A DNA stretch of 35,321 bases from Candidatus Caldarchaeum sp. (GCA_025054515.1 JANWZT010000003.1:1-35321), one strand, 5' to 3'; positions 1-9,193 are shown, counted from the stretch's first letter. The notes: generated by a model not told the origin, from the sequence alone. Numbers and translations are program-made.

Positions 1-1
1 G

Positions 2-844
2 CTGGAGCTCGACGATGAATCGGTTCGTTCTTTCCTCGCCGAAAGGCTTGACTATTTCGGAAGCGGAGAAATGGGCAAAAAACTGCTCGGCTACCTCGAG
101 GAAATCATATCAGAAGGAGGTTGGAAAGGAACAGATGCGGAACAGACTCTCGCGAACATCAAAACCAAGATGAAGCTGATCATCGAAGCCGACAACCAAG
201 ACCAGTCGGGCAAACCGAACAGATGGGCTTCCATCTACTGGCGGAGGGCGCAACGATATCTCAACCGGCTGAGGACGGATGACGTCGAGCCGTTGATGGG
301 TGAGGAGACGCCGGAACGTCTGATAGAAAAACTACGTGAAAAACATGTCGTGGTTATTGATTTGAGCTATGGTGCGAAGGAGCAGAAGCTGAGTATTTTC
401 CTTTCCGTCGCACGGTTTCTCCGGTATCTGATGGAGGAGAAGAAGAAGCTCGGGATTGCTTTGGTCGTTGACGAGGCGCCGCAGTACTGTCCATGGAATC
501 CGCGGGGGCTTGAGGAGGCGACGACCCGTGAAATCATGAGCATCGCCGCGTTGGGCCGTTCCTACGGCCTGTCGATCACCCTCATTTCGCAGGGGATAGC
601 CGGTGAAATAGGAATCAACGCCGCCGTCAGACGGAACCTCAACACATTGTTCATCGGAAGAATCCATCCCCTCGACGTCTCGGAGGCCGAGAAGTTTTTC
701 GCCACGTCGCTTGTCGACCCTTCGAGCCTTCTCCGCCTTCCCGAAGGCCAGTTCTACATCATCGGTAAGATGAACCCGTCGCCGGTTCCTCTGCTGTTGA
801 CCTTCGAAATACCCGAACACGAAAAACTACGAGGCTCTGGGTAG
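2..844 (+). CDS. HerA-like ATPase (DUF87 family), 5' end outside window
   Basis: The reading frame is open from base 2, so the true start lies upstream; about 280 C-terminal residues are visible. A hydrophobic strand ending in VVDEA is a Walker B motif. It is followed by an SQ-containing sensor-like strand (TLISQG) and then RRNLNTLFIGR, the kind of arginine-bearing strand seen at subunit interfaces of HerA/FtsK-type hexameric ATPases. The Walker A half is missing because of the window edge. HerA-family proteins are DNA translocases that work with the NurA nuclease in end resection, and a NurA gene lies about 11 kb downstream on the same strand. VirB4-like or other DUF87 ATPases cannot be excluded without the N-terminal half. 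Confidence 0.72.
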   Translation: MELDDESVRSFLAERLDYFGSGEMGKKLLGYLEEIISEGGWKGTDAEQTLANIKTKMKLIIEADNQDQSGKPNRWASIYWRRAQRYLNRLRTDDVEPLMGEETPERLIEKLREKHVVVIDLSYGAKEQKLSIFLSVARFLRYLMEEKKKLGIALVVDEAPQYCPWNPRGLEEATTREIMSIAALGRSYGLSITLISQGIAGEIGINAAVRRNLNTLFIGRIHPLDVSEAEKFFATSLVDPSSLLRLPEGQFYIIGKMNPSPVPLLLTFEIPEHEKLRGSG

Positions 845-872
845 GTTTGGTTTTGGACGGTGCTGGTTGTCC

Positions 873-1919
873 ATGAGTTTTCTGCGAACTTTCGTCGTCA
901 AGGCTGCGACGCTTGTCATAGTGCTGTTGACTGTGCTTCTGCTGGTCGTCGTGGTGTTGGGCTACACCGGTGTTTCCGACAGAATTCTCGCGGCCTACGT
1001 CAACGAAGAACTGCGGACAGTCCGGCAAAGCCTTTCCCAGCGGATCAAAGACCCGGTCGAGCTGGAGGCGGCGGTGGAGCAGGTGAAGAAAGAGCTTTGG
1101 GAATCCTACGGCCTCGACAGGCCTTGGTACGAAAGAATTCCCGCCATGGTTTTCCGGGTTCTTTTCCTCGACCTCGGATACTCTCGGACTATCACGTCGT
1201 TCGCGGGAAGTAGGAAAGTCGCAGACATCATAGCGGAACGCATCCCCTACACCATACTGCTGGTGACGACGGCCGTCGTCATAAGCGCGTTTGTCGGCAT
1301 CAACCTCGGCATGAGGGCCGCCTACCGGAGGGGAAAAGCCCTCGACAAAGCGGTTGTTTATCTTGCCGCCGCGAGCTACGCCCTTCCATCGTGGTGGACG
1401 GGCTTGATACTAATCCTCATTTTCTACTACCAGCTCCGTCTATTTCCGTCGGGCGGGCTTTACAGCGCGCCGCCTCCTACAGACCCGTTTCTCAGGTTTT
1501 TCGACCTTCTCTGGCACGCTTTCCTACCGGTTTTGACGCTGGTGATAATCGTCGTAGGAGGATGGGCCTACGTCAGCCGGACAATCGTCCTCAACATAGT
1601 TCAGGAAGATTTCGTCCAGGTCGCGAAGGCGAAAGGCCTGCCGGACAGCTTGATACGCAGCCGATATGTTCTGAGGCCCGCTGCACCACCGATAGCGACG
1701 AACATCGTCTTCGCCATCGCCGGCTCCATCGGCGGCGCGATACTGACGGAAACGGTCTTCAACTGGCCCGGCATGGGAAGGCTCTACTACGAAGCCATTT
1801 CAGCCTTCGACGAAGGCCTCGTCGTCGCCCTCACCTTCATCTATACCGTCATCTACGTCGCGGCAAGGTTTATCATCGAAATTTTGATAATTGCCCTCGA
1901 CCCCCGTGTAAGGGTTTAA
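873..1919 (+). CDS. ABC peptide-type transporter permease, DppB/OppB-like
   Basis: Integral membrane subunit of a dipeptide/oligopeptide-type importer, about 348 residues, usual for DppB. A first membrane segment (residues ~8-30) is followed by an extracytoplasmic loop, and then by about five hydrophobic segments beginning at IPYTILLVTTAVV. The cytoplasmic EAA loop (VAKAKGLPDSLIRSRYVLRP) is the contact site for the ATPase subunits and is well conserved, as is ETVFNWPGMGRLYYEAI near the end. An in-frame TTG at 867 precedes the ATG at 873; the ATG is preferred, without a decisive ribosome-binding site. It follows the HerA-like gene by about 28 bases and may be cotranscribed. Its partner permease and ATPases lie 7-10 kb downstream, an unusually scattered arrangement. 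Confidence 0.9.
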   Translation: MSFLRTFVVKAATLVIVLLTVLLLVVVVLGYTGVSDRILAAYVNEELRTVRQSLSQRIKDPVELEAAVEQVKKELWESYGLDRPWYERIPAMVFRVLFLDLGYSRTITSFAGSRKVADIIAERIPYTILLVTTAVVISAFVGINLGMRAAYRRGKALDKAVVYLAAASYALPSWWTGLILILIFYYQLRLFPSGGLYSAPPPTDPFLRFFDLLWHAFLPVLTLVIIVVGGWAYVSRTIVLNIVQEDFVQVAKAKGLPDSLIRSRYVLRPAAPPIATNIVFAIAGSIGGAILTETVFNWPGMGRLYYEAISAFDEGLVVALTFIYTVIYVAARFIIEILIIALDPRVRV

Positions 1920-1922
1920 CAG

Positions 1923-1930
1923 CTTATAAG
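1923..1930 (+). promoter_or_regulatory. TATA box for the 1955 gene
   Basis: CTTATAAG is centred about 28 bases before the ATG at 1955, as expected for a leaderless archaeal transcript. It directly follows the stop codon of the permease gene. Confidence 0.6.
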
Positions 1931-1954
1931 CCGGCTGAATCCTATCTGCTTTGC

Positions 1955-2695
1955 ATGAAGTCGTTAACGGTTGCGGCTGTCGTCGTTGCGTTGTTTGCAG
2001 GAGTGGCCGTTGGAGCGACGTACTACTCGGTGGTTCTGGGGGAGAGCACGGCGGCCTACCAGCGTTTGGTCGACGAGCTACGGGCTGAAAACAGCCGTCT
2101 TCAGAGCCAGCTGACCGCTTCAAACAACCGGGTCAGCGGCCTCGAATCGGACATCAAATCCGTTCAAGCTCTTCTCGACAACGCCCAGAGAAGGGCCCGG
2201 GAACTGGATGAAAGGGTGCGGCGGCTGGAGGCCCAGATTCAGCAGTTGACGGACGAAAACACGGCGGCGAGAAGGGAGCTACAGTCCCTCCGGGCGAAAT
2301 CAGAGGCCGTCAAAAACGTTCTAACGCGTTTGGAGAACGACCGCGTTCTCCTCAGCTGGATACGGAACGACCCGCCGAACCAGCGGGAAGCCGCGAGAGA
2401 ATTCTGGAACGAAACACGTACCCTAAGCCTGAAAAGCGAACCCAACCTCGCGCTGACCGTGGACAAAATCCTCGCCAGCCTCGACCTATACTTCGACTGG
2501 TTGGAAAAACAACCGCGGCTGACCGGAACTTCCCGCGCCGAAATAATCGCTTGGTGCCCGCTCTACATCGACTGGATACTCAACGCGCCACCGGGAGTTG
2601 ACGAATATCCAAACGCGATAGAGCAGCTGACCGACGAAATTCTCCTCGTCGTCATCGGGCACATCGACTCGCTTTCAACAATTTTGGAAGGTTAG
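1955..2695 (+). CDS. Membrane-anchored coiled-coil protein of unknown function
   Basis: Predicted 246 residues. The N-terminus (KSLTVAAVVVALFAGVAVGA) is a signal peptide or signal anchor. Residues ~30-125 form a long heptad-rich coiled coil full of Leu, Glu, Arg and Gln. The C-terminal ~120 residues are a compact, Trp-rich helical region (LLSWIRNDPP, LYFDWLEKQP, WCPLYIDWIL) that I do not recognise. The ATG at 1955 is supported by a TATA box 28 bases upstream; the same frame is open further 5' only because it runs through the permease gene. The gene converges with the binding-protein gene and their stop codons overlap by four bases. Location suggests a surface or transporter-associated role, but nothing in the sequence shows it. 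Confidence 0.7.
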   Translation: MKSLTVAAVVVALFAGVAVGATYYSVVLGESTAAYQRLVDELRAENSRLQSQLTASNNRVSGLESDIKSVQALLDNAQRRARELDERVRRLEAQIQQLTDENTAARRELQSLRAKSEAVKNVLTRLENDRVLLSWIRNDPPNQREAAREFWNETRTLSLKSEPNLALTVDKILASLDLYFDWLEKQPRLTGTSRAEIIAWCPLYIDWILNAPPGVDEYPNAIEQLTDEILLVVIGHIDSLSTILEG

Positions 2696-5211
2696 CGGCG
2701 GCGCAGTAGCAAGGCGGCTGCCACGGCAACGGCGGCGACGCCAGCTAAAGCTATGATGAGCCAGGTCGGCGGCGGAGGTTGTTCTGGGGCCGCTGGAGTG
2801 GTTACGACGGTCGTTCTCGGGGTTGTAACGGTGGTTGTTGGTCTGCGTACTTCGATTTTTTCGACGAAGTTGAAGGCGGTGGCGACTTGTTCGCTGTAGG
2901 CTACGGCCACGAGCTCGATGAAGCCGGGGCTTAGTCCGGCTGTTTTCGCGGCTGGAAGCGTTATTCTAACCGCTCCCGCCGTCGGTTTGGCCACTCCCGA
3001 TTCAAGGGTTTGGCCGGTGGCCGGGTCTTTGATGAAGTATGTTACGGCGACGTCGGCCGGGCCTGCGGTGTTTATGGTGATGACGGCGTCGCTTCCCGGC
3101 GATATCGTTCCTTCGACTTTTTGGATGCGTGGTTTGTCAACTGTTCCGAAATACCATTTTCCGGGCTTGAACGGGTACGACGGGTCTCGGAAGGCCCTCA
3201 GCTCGGCGTACTGTGAAGCGGGGTCGAAGACGGCGAGGTAGTAGGGGCCGTTGCTTACGACGGCGAGGTTGTAGGTGTTTATCCAGTTGAGGAGAGCCCT
3301 GTACCGTGCCATAGCGTTTTCCCGTGTTTCGTATGCTTTGCCGCCGACGGTGAAGACGTTCGACGGGAAGAAGTTTTTCGCCATGAAATCGTTCAAAGCA
3401 AGCCTGACGAGGCTCACCTGCTCCCTCAGGACGAGGTTTAGCTGGTCAACTCGGAAGCGGGCGGCGGCGGTGTCGCTGTAGGCGACGAGCCTTCGGGTGA
3501 AGACGAGGTCGTCCGATGCTGCGAGAAGCTCCCAAGGCATGCCTCCGCCGAAGACGTCGGCGTATTCGGCGATGTAGTCTTTTTCGAAGTTCCAGTAGTC
3601 GACGTAGACTTCGAGCCTGCTGTCGTCAAGTATCCGGAAGCCTTTGAAAGTTTCGAGGACCGGCCTTGACGTGAATGCGAGGGCGAATTCGATGCGTGAT
3701 TTTGTTTCGTCGTAGGCGATGTCGAAGCTTTGGTGGATGCGGTAGAGTACATCGGCCATGGTTATCGGGATGCCGTGATGCCATTTCGACGCGGTGTATT
3801 GGCGGTAGTCGAAGGTGACTTTGCTTATGGCCCTTGTCCCCGACGGAACGGTTTTCCAGCTTTTTGACGCGGCATCCCAGGTGAAAGCGTCGGACGGCAC
3901 CGAAAGCGTTCCCGTCGGCCCCGCTGTTTCGACCGTGTAGCTTGCTCTGAAAGGTATGGGGAGGCCTGTGAACGGATGACGGGTTAGGGAGGGGTCTGCG
4001 ACGGCCCTCCAAAGGTCCGCGCTGTAGACGTCGCCGAAGCCTCCGACGGGGTTCCACACGGTTCGGGGAGTCCAGACCCAGAGGTGGCCGATGTTGAGGA
4101 TTTCTCTGCCCGGCACGTGTGTTTCCCGGAGGGTCCAGATTCCCCTCGCGCCGGCGGCCAAATCTTCGGTAACTCCTTGAATCTTCTTCGACAACGGCGT
4201 GCTCTGCATAACTACGGCGACCCAGACCCTCACCGACTCTGACACGCATTCACGTAAAGCCCTTAGGTAGAGGGTGTTTCTTTCTTCGCGGCCGCTGTAT
4301 TGTCCTTTGAAGATGCGTTGGCCCAGCTCGTCGAGCAGCTGGTTGCTGTACTGCCAGTAGCCGAATTCCTGCCATCCCGGCATGTTTCCCAGCCACGGCG
4401 CGCAGAACTGGTTAATCGACGTCGAATCATACTTCTCCAGGGCTCCCCGGCCCCATCCTTCGGTGTAAATGTGCCACGTGAACTCCTGCGGGTCGGTTGT
4501 GTAAACCCTTGCGATGGCCTGAGCGAAGGGTAAGTAGATTCTTTCGACGGAGAACCCGGCTTTCTCCAGCTCCGAAGCGACGAGGTCTCCTATCTCCCTT
4601 CTTTCATCCTCCGTCCTTATCACAAACTTGAGCGAAATCGGTGTGTCGCGGAAGAACCATTTGCCGTCTCTTTTGACCGCTCCCGCGGCGGTCAAGGCGT
4701 TGGAGATTATTCTGTTGGCGTATTCGGGGTCGTACCGTATTCCTGTTCCGAGGACGGTGTTGAAGAACTGTGCGTAATCGTAGTCGTAGGGGGTTAGGAT
4801 GGTTACCATCGGAGACGCCAGCCCGCGGTAGAGCTCCCGGGAAACGTATTCCCGGTTGACGAGATATTGGAAGGCCTGCCGAACTTCCTTGATGCTGAAG
4901 GGGTTGAGGCCGCGGGGGTCGGGCGCCGGGTTGAGGATGAGCGAAAGAAGAAGCGACGGAGCTCTGACCATCGATATGTCGGGCCTGTTTTCGAGTGCTT
5001 GGAGACGGGAGACCCGCATGCTGTAAAGGTAGATGTCGATGTCGCCGCGTTCAAGAGCTTGGGGAGCAACCTCCTCCGCATACGCTCTTACGCGTATCAC
5101 GTCCGCCGCCGGACCTGGTTTGCTGTGGGGCGGGCTGTACTGCTGGGCACCAGCCGAAAGCAGGAGAAAAGTCAACAGCAGAAACACGGATGCATACGCT
5201 CTGGCTTTCAA
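2692..5211 (-). CDS. Large membrane-anchored ABC substrate-binding protein, SBP_bac_5 type, circularly permuted
   Basis: 839 residues; typical DppA/OppA proteins have 500-600. Residues 1-22 are a signal peptide. Residues ~38-360 match the C-terminal half of the canonical family (VRQAFQYLVNRE at 110-121, YDPEYANRIISNALTAAG at 160-177, GWGRG near 252). Residues ~370-690 match the N-terminal half (KWHHGIPITMADVLYRI at 477-492, NGPYYL at 654-659, FKPGKW at 681-686). The halves are therefore in swapped order. A beta-rich domain, a Thr/Pro stalk and a C-terminal transmembrane helix followed by RRR (~815-839) tether it to the membrane. The start is a TTG whose first four bases, TTGA, overlap the stop of the sialidase-like gene, indicating translational coupling. 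It should deliver peptides or related solutes to the permeases in this window. Confidence 0.88.
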   Translation of the reverse strand: MKARAYASVFLLLTFLLLSAGAQQYSPPHSKPGPAADVIRVRAYAEEVAPQALERGDIDIYLYSMRVSRLQALENRPDISMVRAPSLLLSLILNPAPDPRGLNPFSIKEVRQAFQYLVNREYVSRELYRGLASPMVTILTPYDYDYAQFFNTVLGTGIRYDPEYANRIISNALTAAGAVKRDGKWFFRDTPISLKFVIRTEDERREIGDLVASELEKAGFSVERIYLPFAQAIARVYTTDPQEFTWHIYTEGWGRGALEKYDSTSINQFCAPWLGNMPGWQEFGYWQYSNQLLDELGQRIFKGQYSGREERNTLYLRALRECVSESVRVWVAVVMQSTPLSKKIQGVTEDLAAGARGIWTLRETHVPGREILNIGHLWVWTPRTVWNPVGGFGDVYSADLWRAVADPSLTRHPFTGLPIPFRASYTVETAGPTGTLSVPSDAFTWDAASKSWKTVPSGTRAISKVTFDYRQYTASKWHHGIPITMADVLYRIHQSFDIAYDETKSRIEFALAFTSRPVLETFKGFRILDDSRLEVYVDYWNFEKDYIAEYADVFGGGMPWELLAASDDLVFTRRLVAYSDTAAARFRVDQLNLVLREQVSLVRLALNDFMAKNFFPSNVFTVGGKAYETRENAMARYRALLNWINTYNLAVVSNGPYYLAVFDPASQYAELRAFRDPSYPFKPGKWYFGTVDKPRIQKVEGTISPGSDAVITINTAGPADVAVTYFIKDPATGQTLESGVAKPTAGAVRITLPAAKTAGLSPGFIELVAVAYSEQVATAFNFVEKIEVRRPTTTVTTPRTTVVTTPAAPEQPPPPTWLIIALAGVAAVAVAAALLLRRR

Positions 5212-7397
5212 ACCTTTCTCCCTCTTCTCGCCGCAATAGCGAAAGCAGCAACGGCGGCCGCGACGGCGACGATGGCCAGCCCGAAAGCCATGTCCCCCAT
5301 CTGGTTTGAACCAGACCTGCTGAGCTCGGGCTTCAGTCGTTCGGCGACGGCGTCGGCGAGCTTGTCCACGTCGACTTGGCTCGGAAGCTTTTTCATCATT
5401 TCGTCGAGTTTCTTCGACGTGTCCTCCCGAACGGTCCTCAGCTGGTCTAAGACGTTGTTGAACCCGAAGCTGGTGTAGTAGGTTGCTTCGGCGACGTTGC
5501 CGAGGACGTCGATGGCCCTGATGAGATGAGCGCCTTCACCCGATACGGGGACGTAGATGGTGGCCGTGAACCTGCCGGCCGCGTCGGTGGGGAAGGATGA
5601 GATGACGACGCCGTCGAACTCGATGAAAACTTCCCGTTGCCGTGCAGCGAACCCGTCGCCTACGATGGTAATCACCTGCCCCGCCGGGCCCGAAGGCGGG
5701 CTGATGAAAATGGATGGCGACTTTACTGCCCTCAGTCTCGCGAAGCCGATGTCTTGGTTGGGAGAGCCCCGGAACCCGGCCCGTGAATCTGTCCACACCA
5801 TGTAGACGTCGTTGTTGGTCGCCGCTATGCCCCAGTAGTCTCCGACGAAGCTGGCTATGCCGTAGGCTGGGTTGGACGGATAATCGGTTACCCTCGAGTT
5901 TTCGAGGAATGTTTCACCCCGGTCGCCGGAACGCGTGTAGTAGATGTGGTAGCGGTAGTTGTCGGGGTCGTCGCGCATGTCGCCCCAGATGACGTGGATG
6001 GTGCCGTTGGGCGAAACAGTCAACGCCGGGAAGAACTGGTTACGGGTCGTCAAATCGTCGTTTATTCTCCGCGGCCTCGACCAAGTTGCTCCTCCGTCGG
6101 TCGATTTGGAGAAGTAGACGTCGGAAAGGTCTCCGGCGGCTCTTCCCATCGCTCCGAAGGAGATGTAGACTTCGTTGCTGTTCTGGGGGTTGGCGGCGAT
6201 GAATGGGAACATCGAAGCCCATGAACGGAAGTAGGTGGGGCTGAGGAAGAAGGGCTGCTCCCAGGTTCCGCCGGGAACGACCGGCGAAGGCCTCGACCAC
6301 GTTCTCCCCCCGTCCCGTGAAACAACGACCATCGGGGTGAACAATCCCTTGAACGGGCCGTCGTCGAGCGAATCGTAGTAAGCCACGTAAACGGTTCCGT
6401 CTGGAGCCACGTGGACGTTGCTTCCCTGAACGAGACGAGCTTCTTCGTCGCCCGCCAACCCGCTGAAAACGGGGCTGACGGCGACGGGGCTTGTCCACGT
6501 CTCGCCACCGTCCACAGATTTGACGAGCTTAATCGAAACCTCTACGACGGGCTCGCCGACGAACGGATAGAAGTCGAGAAACGGATAGATTATTCGGAAC
6601 TCTGTGTAGGTGACGTAGATCGCGTCCCGGGCTGGGTTGGCTCTGTCCGGGCCCACTGCCATCCATGGCTTATCGAGGAAAGAGACAGCGGCTCTGTCGG
6701 CGGCAGGCACTACCCTCCCCCTCGAAGCCACGTAGGGATAGCTCCACGTCACCCCGCCGTCCTTTGACACCGAAACCGTGACGCTTGCAACCTCTGTTTC
6801 ATAGAGAAGCCTTCCTATGCGTAGCGGTCTCGCTCCAATCGATAGGAGGGTATAGTAGGCTGTGCCGTCTCTGCCGAAGGCCACGACGGGGTCGCTGCAG
6901 AAGCTGTCCTCGGGCCCGGGAGCTGTCATGGATGGGCCTCGCCATGTTTCTCCCCCGTCGAAGCTTACGTAGCTTACGGCGCAGGAGACGTCGAAGTCGT
7001 GGGATGCCATGATGAGGTGGTCGGGGTTGTTGGGGTTGACGGCGATGTGCGGCTCGTTTTGGTATGGCCTGTTGCCTATGTCGAATGTTATCATTACGTT
7101 TCGGCTGAATTTGGCGGTCGGCGAGCGGTAGGGGATGTTGATGAGAGGCCCTTGCGGCGTGACGGCCTGCGTCTCAACGGGAAGCGTAAATCCTTCAAAC
7201 TCACGTTCCTTAAATTCCGCACCAATCCGGTAGGCCGCCCCGCCCGAAAGTCTTTCACCAACGACCAGAGAAGACCGGAAAACCTTCGCCGTCAACTGTC
7301 TTTCCGCAAACTCCTCCCCCCATTCAGCTCCTTCAACCATCGGAGCAAACAAACTCACCATGAGAACTGCCAACGCAAAACCAACAACAACCTTCAT
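5208..7397 (-). CDS. Secreted, membrane-tethered BNR/sialidase-like protein
   Basis: 729 residues from the ATG at 7397, preceded by a TATA-like box 26 bases upstream; a TTG at 7409 is the alternative. A signal peptide (KVVVGFALAVLMVSLFAPMVEG) leads to a beta-propeller with at least five Asp-box repeats of the form S-x-DGG-x-TW (SFDGGETW, SKDGGVTW, SVDGGETW, SRDGGRTW, STDGGATW) and a degenerate sixth (SGDRGETF). An IPT/Ig-like domain follows (SPPSGPAGQVITIVGDGF), then a short coiled coil and a C-terminal transmembrane helix ending in ARRGRKV. Asp-box propellers include sialidases and other glycan-binding or glycan-cleaving proteins; I did not identify the arginine triad of true sialidases, so catalytic activity is unproven. 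It is cotranscribed with the binding protein, suggesting that it processes or captures substrate at the surface. Confidence 0.8.
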   Translation of the reverse strand: MKVVVGFALAVLMVSLFAPMVEGAEWGEEFAERQLTAKVFRSSLVVGERLSGGAAYRIGAEFKEREFEGFTLPVETQAVTPQGPLINIPYRSPTAKFSRNVMITFDIGNRPYQNEPHIAVNPNNPDHLIMASHDFDVSCAVSYVSFDGGETWRGPSMTAPGPEDSFCSDPVVAFGRDGTAYYTLLSIGARPLRIGRLLYETEVASVTVSVSKDGGVTWSYPYVASRGRVVPAADRAAVSFLDKPWMAVGPDRANPARDAIYVTYTEFRIIYPFLDFYPFVGEPVVEVSIKLVKSVDGGETWTSPVAVSPVFSGLAGDEEARLVQGSNVHVAPDGTVYVAYYDSLDDGPFKGLFTPMVVVSRDGGRTWSRPSPVVPGGTWEQPFFLSPTYFRSWASMFPFIAANPQNSNEVYISFGAMGRAAGDLSDVYFSKSTDGGATWSRPRRINDDLTTRNQFFPALTVSPNGTIHVIWGDMRDDPDNYRYHIYYTRSGDRGETFLENSRVTDYPSNPAYGIASFVGDYWGIAATNNDVYMVWTDSRAGFRGSPNQDIGFARLRAVKSPSIFISPPSGPAGQVITIVGDGFAARQREVFIEFDGVVISSFPTDAAGRFTATIYVPVSGEGAHLIRAIDVLGNVAEATYYTSFGFNNVLDQLRTVREDTSKKLDEMMKKLPSQVDVDKLADAVAERLKPELSRSGSNQMGDMAFGLAIVAVAAAVAAFAIAARRGRKV

Positions 7398-7420
7398 GGA
7401 AAGAACCAATACTGAAAAAC

Positions 7421-7426
7421 ATTAAA
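7421..7426 (-). promoter_or_regulatory. TATA box of the sialidase-like/binding-protein operon
   Basis: On the minus strand this reads TTTAAT within an A/T-rich stretch, centred 26-27 bases before the ATG at 7397. This supports that ATG and a leaderless transcript. Confidence 0.5.
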
Positions 7427-7451
7427 CTTTTTCCAAACACAACACAGTAAC

Positions 7452-7459
7452 GCTTAAAG
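7452..7459 (+). promoter_or_regulatory. TATA box of the PPC-domain gene
   Basis: GCTTAAAG is centred about 27 bases before the GTG at 7483. With the box at 7421-7426 it forms a back-to-back divergent promoter pair in an 85-base intergenic space. Confidence 0.5.
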
Positions 7460-7482
7460 GCTCACATATCCCGTTAAAAACC

Positions 7483-8175
7483 GTGGTTTTCGGGTCGAAA
7501 ACAGTCGTTCTGACTCTGGCTTTAGCCGCTTTGCTCATACCAGCTTCTTCGCAACAGCAGGTTCCCGGAACAGGGTTCAGCTCCGCCCTCGAACTAACTT
7601 CCGGCACCTACTCCTTCTACCTCGCCGTGGGAGAAACACATTTCTTCAAAATCAACCTCGACCCCGGCGACATCCTAGTCGTCAAAGTCCGGATGGCCTT
7701 CAACCAAGACTTCGACCTCTACCTACTCAACCCACTTAGGGAAATCGTCGCCCAAAGCGTCCGCGCCGCCGGGTTCACCGACTCCATCGAGCTCATCGCC
7801 GCCGAAAAAGGCCCGCACTACATGGTTGTGACCGGGTTCGGTGTCACGCAGGGCACCTATTCGTTGACCGTGTTCGTCCAGAAGCCGCGCACCGTTACGC
7901 AGACGGTCACTACGACGGTTACGCAGAGGCTGACGGAAACCGCTACCGCCCTGTCTTTCATGACCAACACCGTGGTTTCGGAGAAGCTGGTGACCGTGGT
8001 CGATAGGGAAGTGGTCGAAGTTGAGCGGATTCCGTGGACGGCCGTCGGACTCGCCGTCCTCGCCGCATCAGTCCTCTACCTCGGCTATGCCGCGTCCAAC
8101 ACGTTGAAAAACATGGGAAGACGGGAGGAGAAACAGACGCCTCCACCCGCTTCAGAACCGTCTAAAACCGAATAA
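7483..8175 (+). CDS. Surface protein with PPC (pre-peptidase C-terminal-like) domain and C-terminal anchor
   Basis: 230 residues starting at GTG. Residues 1-24 are a signal peptide. Residues ~36-130 form a beta-sandwich with PPC-domain hallmarks: a Tyr-Ser-Phe-Tyr strand, FKINLDPGDILVVKV, a DFDLYLLNP aspartate-rich turn and GTYSLTV at the end. A threonine/valine stalk (TVTQTVTTTVTQ) leads to a transmembrane helix at ~186-206 and a charged proline-containing tail. PPC domains usually accompany secreted peptidases, but no catalytic domain is present, so this looks like a stand-alone binding or scaffold module. Its anchoring resembles that of the two large surface proteins on the opposite strand. 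Confidence 0.75.
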   Translation: MVFGSKTVVLTLALAALLIPASSQQQVPGTGFSSALELTSGTYSFYLAVGETHFFKINLDPGDILVVKVRMAFNQDFDLYLLNPLREIVAQSVRAAGFTDSIELIAAEKGPHYMVVTGFGVTQGTYSLTVFVQKPRTVTQTVTTTVTQRLTETATALSFMTNTVVSEKLVTVVDREVVEVERIPWTAVGLAVLAASVLYLGYAASNTLKNMGRREEKQTPPPASEPSKTE

Positions 8176-8182
8176 ATCGTCT

Positions 8183-9172
8183 TCATCCATAAAGGTGGCA
8201 GGCGACGTAGCGATTTCCATCGACTTTCTGTAGCTTGGGGTCTTCACGTGGACATCTTTCGAAAGCTTTGGGACATCGGGGATGAAACCGGCATCCCGGA
8301 GGAATGTTCCGGGGTGAAGGCGGCTCACCCACTATCGCGGGCCTTTCCACAAACCTGTTGGAGGGGTCGGGCTCGGGAACCGAAGCGACGAGTCCCTGTG
8401 TGTAGGGATGCAGGGGCTCCGACAAAACATCGTCTACATCCCCCACCTCCACTATTCTGCCGAGATACATGACCGCTATTTTTTCGGCGAAGTAACGGGT
8501 TGTCGCAAGGTCGTGTGAAATGTAGAGAAAGGCGATTCCGTGTTCTTTCTGCAGTCTTTTCATGACGTCTAAGACTTCGGCTTTGCTGGATGCGTCGATC
8601 ATCGAAACAGGTTCATCAGCGACGATGTAACGGGGCTTGATGACGATGGCCCTCGCGATGGCCGCCCTCTGCCTCATTCCGCCCGAAAGAAGATGCGGAT
8701 ATTTTGCGGCGACGTCCTGCGGAGGAGTCAGCCGAACCTCCTCGAGAGCTCTGTAGACGTTTTCAAGCCTCTTTTCTCTGTCTTCGACTCCGTGAGCTAT
8801 CAAAGGTTCTTCGACTGTTTCGCCGACGGTGAGATACGGGTTGATGCTTGAGTAGGGGTCTTGGAAAATCATCCGCGTTTCACGTCTAAGCTTTGTCAGA
8901 TGTTTTTCAGGTAGGTTGGTGATGTCGGCTCCGTCGTAGATGACACGGCCTTCCGTCGGCTTCAGCAGTCTTATGCTGAGTTTTCCGACGGTTGTTTTCC
9001 CGCTGCCGGATTCACCTACGAGGGCGAAGGCCTCGCCTTCATGGACAACGATGTCGACGCCGTCAACGGCGCGGACAGCCGACGAACGGAGAAACCCTTT
9101 CCGCACCCTGTATGTCATGCCCACGCCGTCGAGAACAACCAACCGCCTACGCATCCCATCATCCAATTCCAT
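8183..9172 (-). CDS. ABC transporter ATP-binding protein, DppF/OppF-like
   Basis: 329 residues, normal for the family. Walker A GESGSGKTT, a Q-loop around MIFQDPYSSINP, the signature LSGGMRQR, Walker B (YIVADEP) and the switch histidine in YISHDLA are all present. The C-terminal extension has the oligopeptide-family cysteine motif GCRFHPRCPKAFERC, linked with an iron-sulfur cluster in related ATPases. The ATG at 9172 lies 25-26 bases from the palindromic TATA at 9194-9201. It is transcribed divergently from the dppC-like gene, and its partner ATPase is at 10622. The gene ends seven bases from the stop of the PPC-domain gene. Confidence 0.93.
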   Translation of the reverse strand: MELDDGMRRRLVVLDGVGMTYRVRKGFLRSSAVRAVDGVDIVVHEGEAFALVGESGSGKTTVGKLSIRLLKPTEGRVIYDGADITNLPEKHLTKLRRETRMIFQDPYSSINPYLTVGETVEEPLIAHGVEDREKRLENVYRALEEVRLTPPQDVAAKYPHLLSGGMRQRAAIARAIVIKPRYIVADEPVSMIDASSKAEVLDVMKRLQKEHGIAFLYISHDLATTRYFAEKIAVMYLGRIVEVGDVDDVLSEPLHPYTQGLVASVPEPDPSNRFVERPAIVGEPPSPRNIPPGCRFHPRCPKAFERCPREDPKLQKVDGNRYVACHLYG

Positions 9173-9193
9173 CCGTTATTAACTACAACGCTC

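Noticed and set aside
1391-1954. 5' part of a 434-codon open frame continuous with the coiled-coil gene
   Set aside because: It overlaps the permease core in another frame and has low-complexity Arg-rich translation; the TATA box at 1923-1930 and the signal peptide place the real start at 1955.
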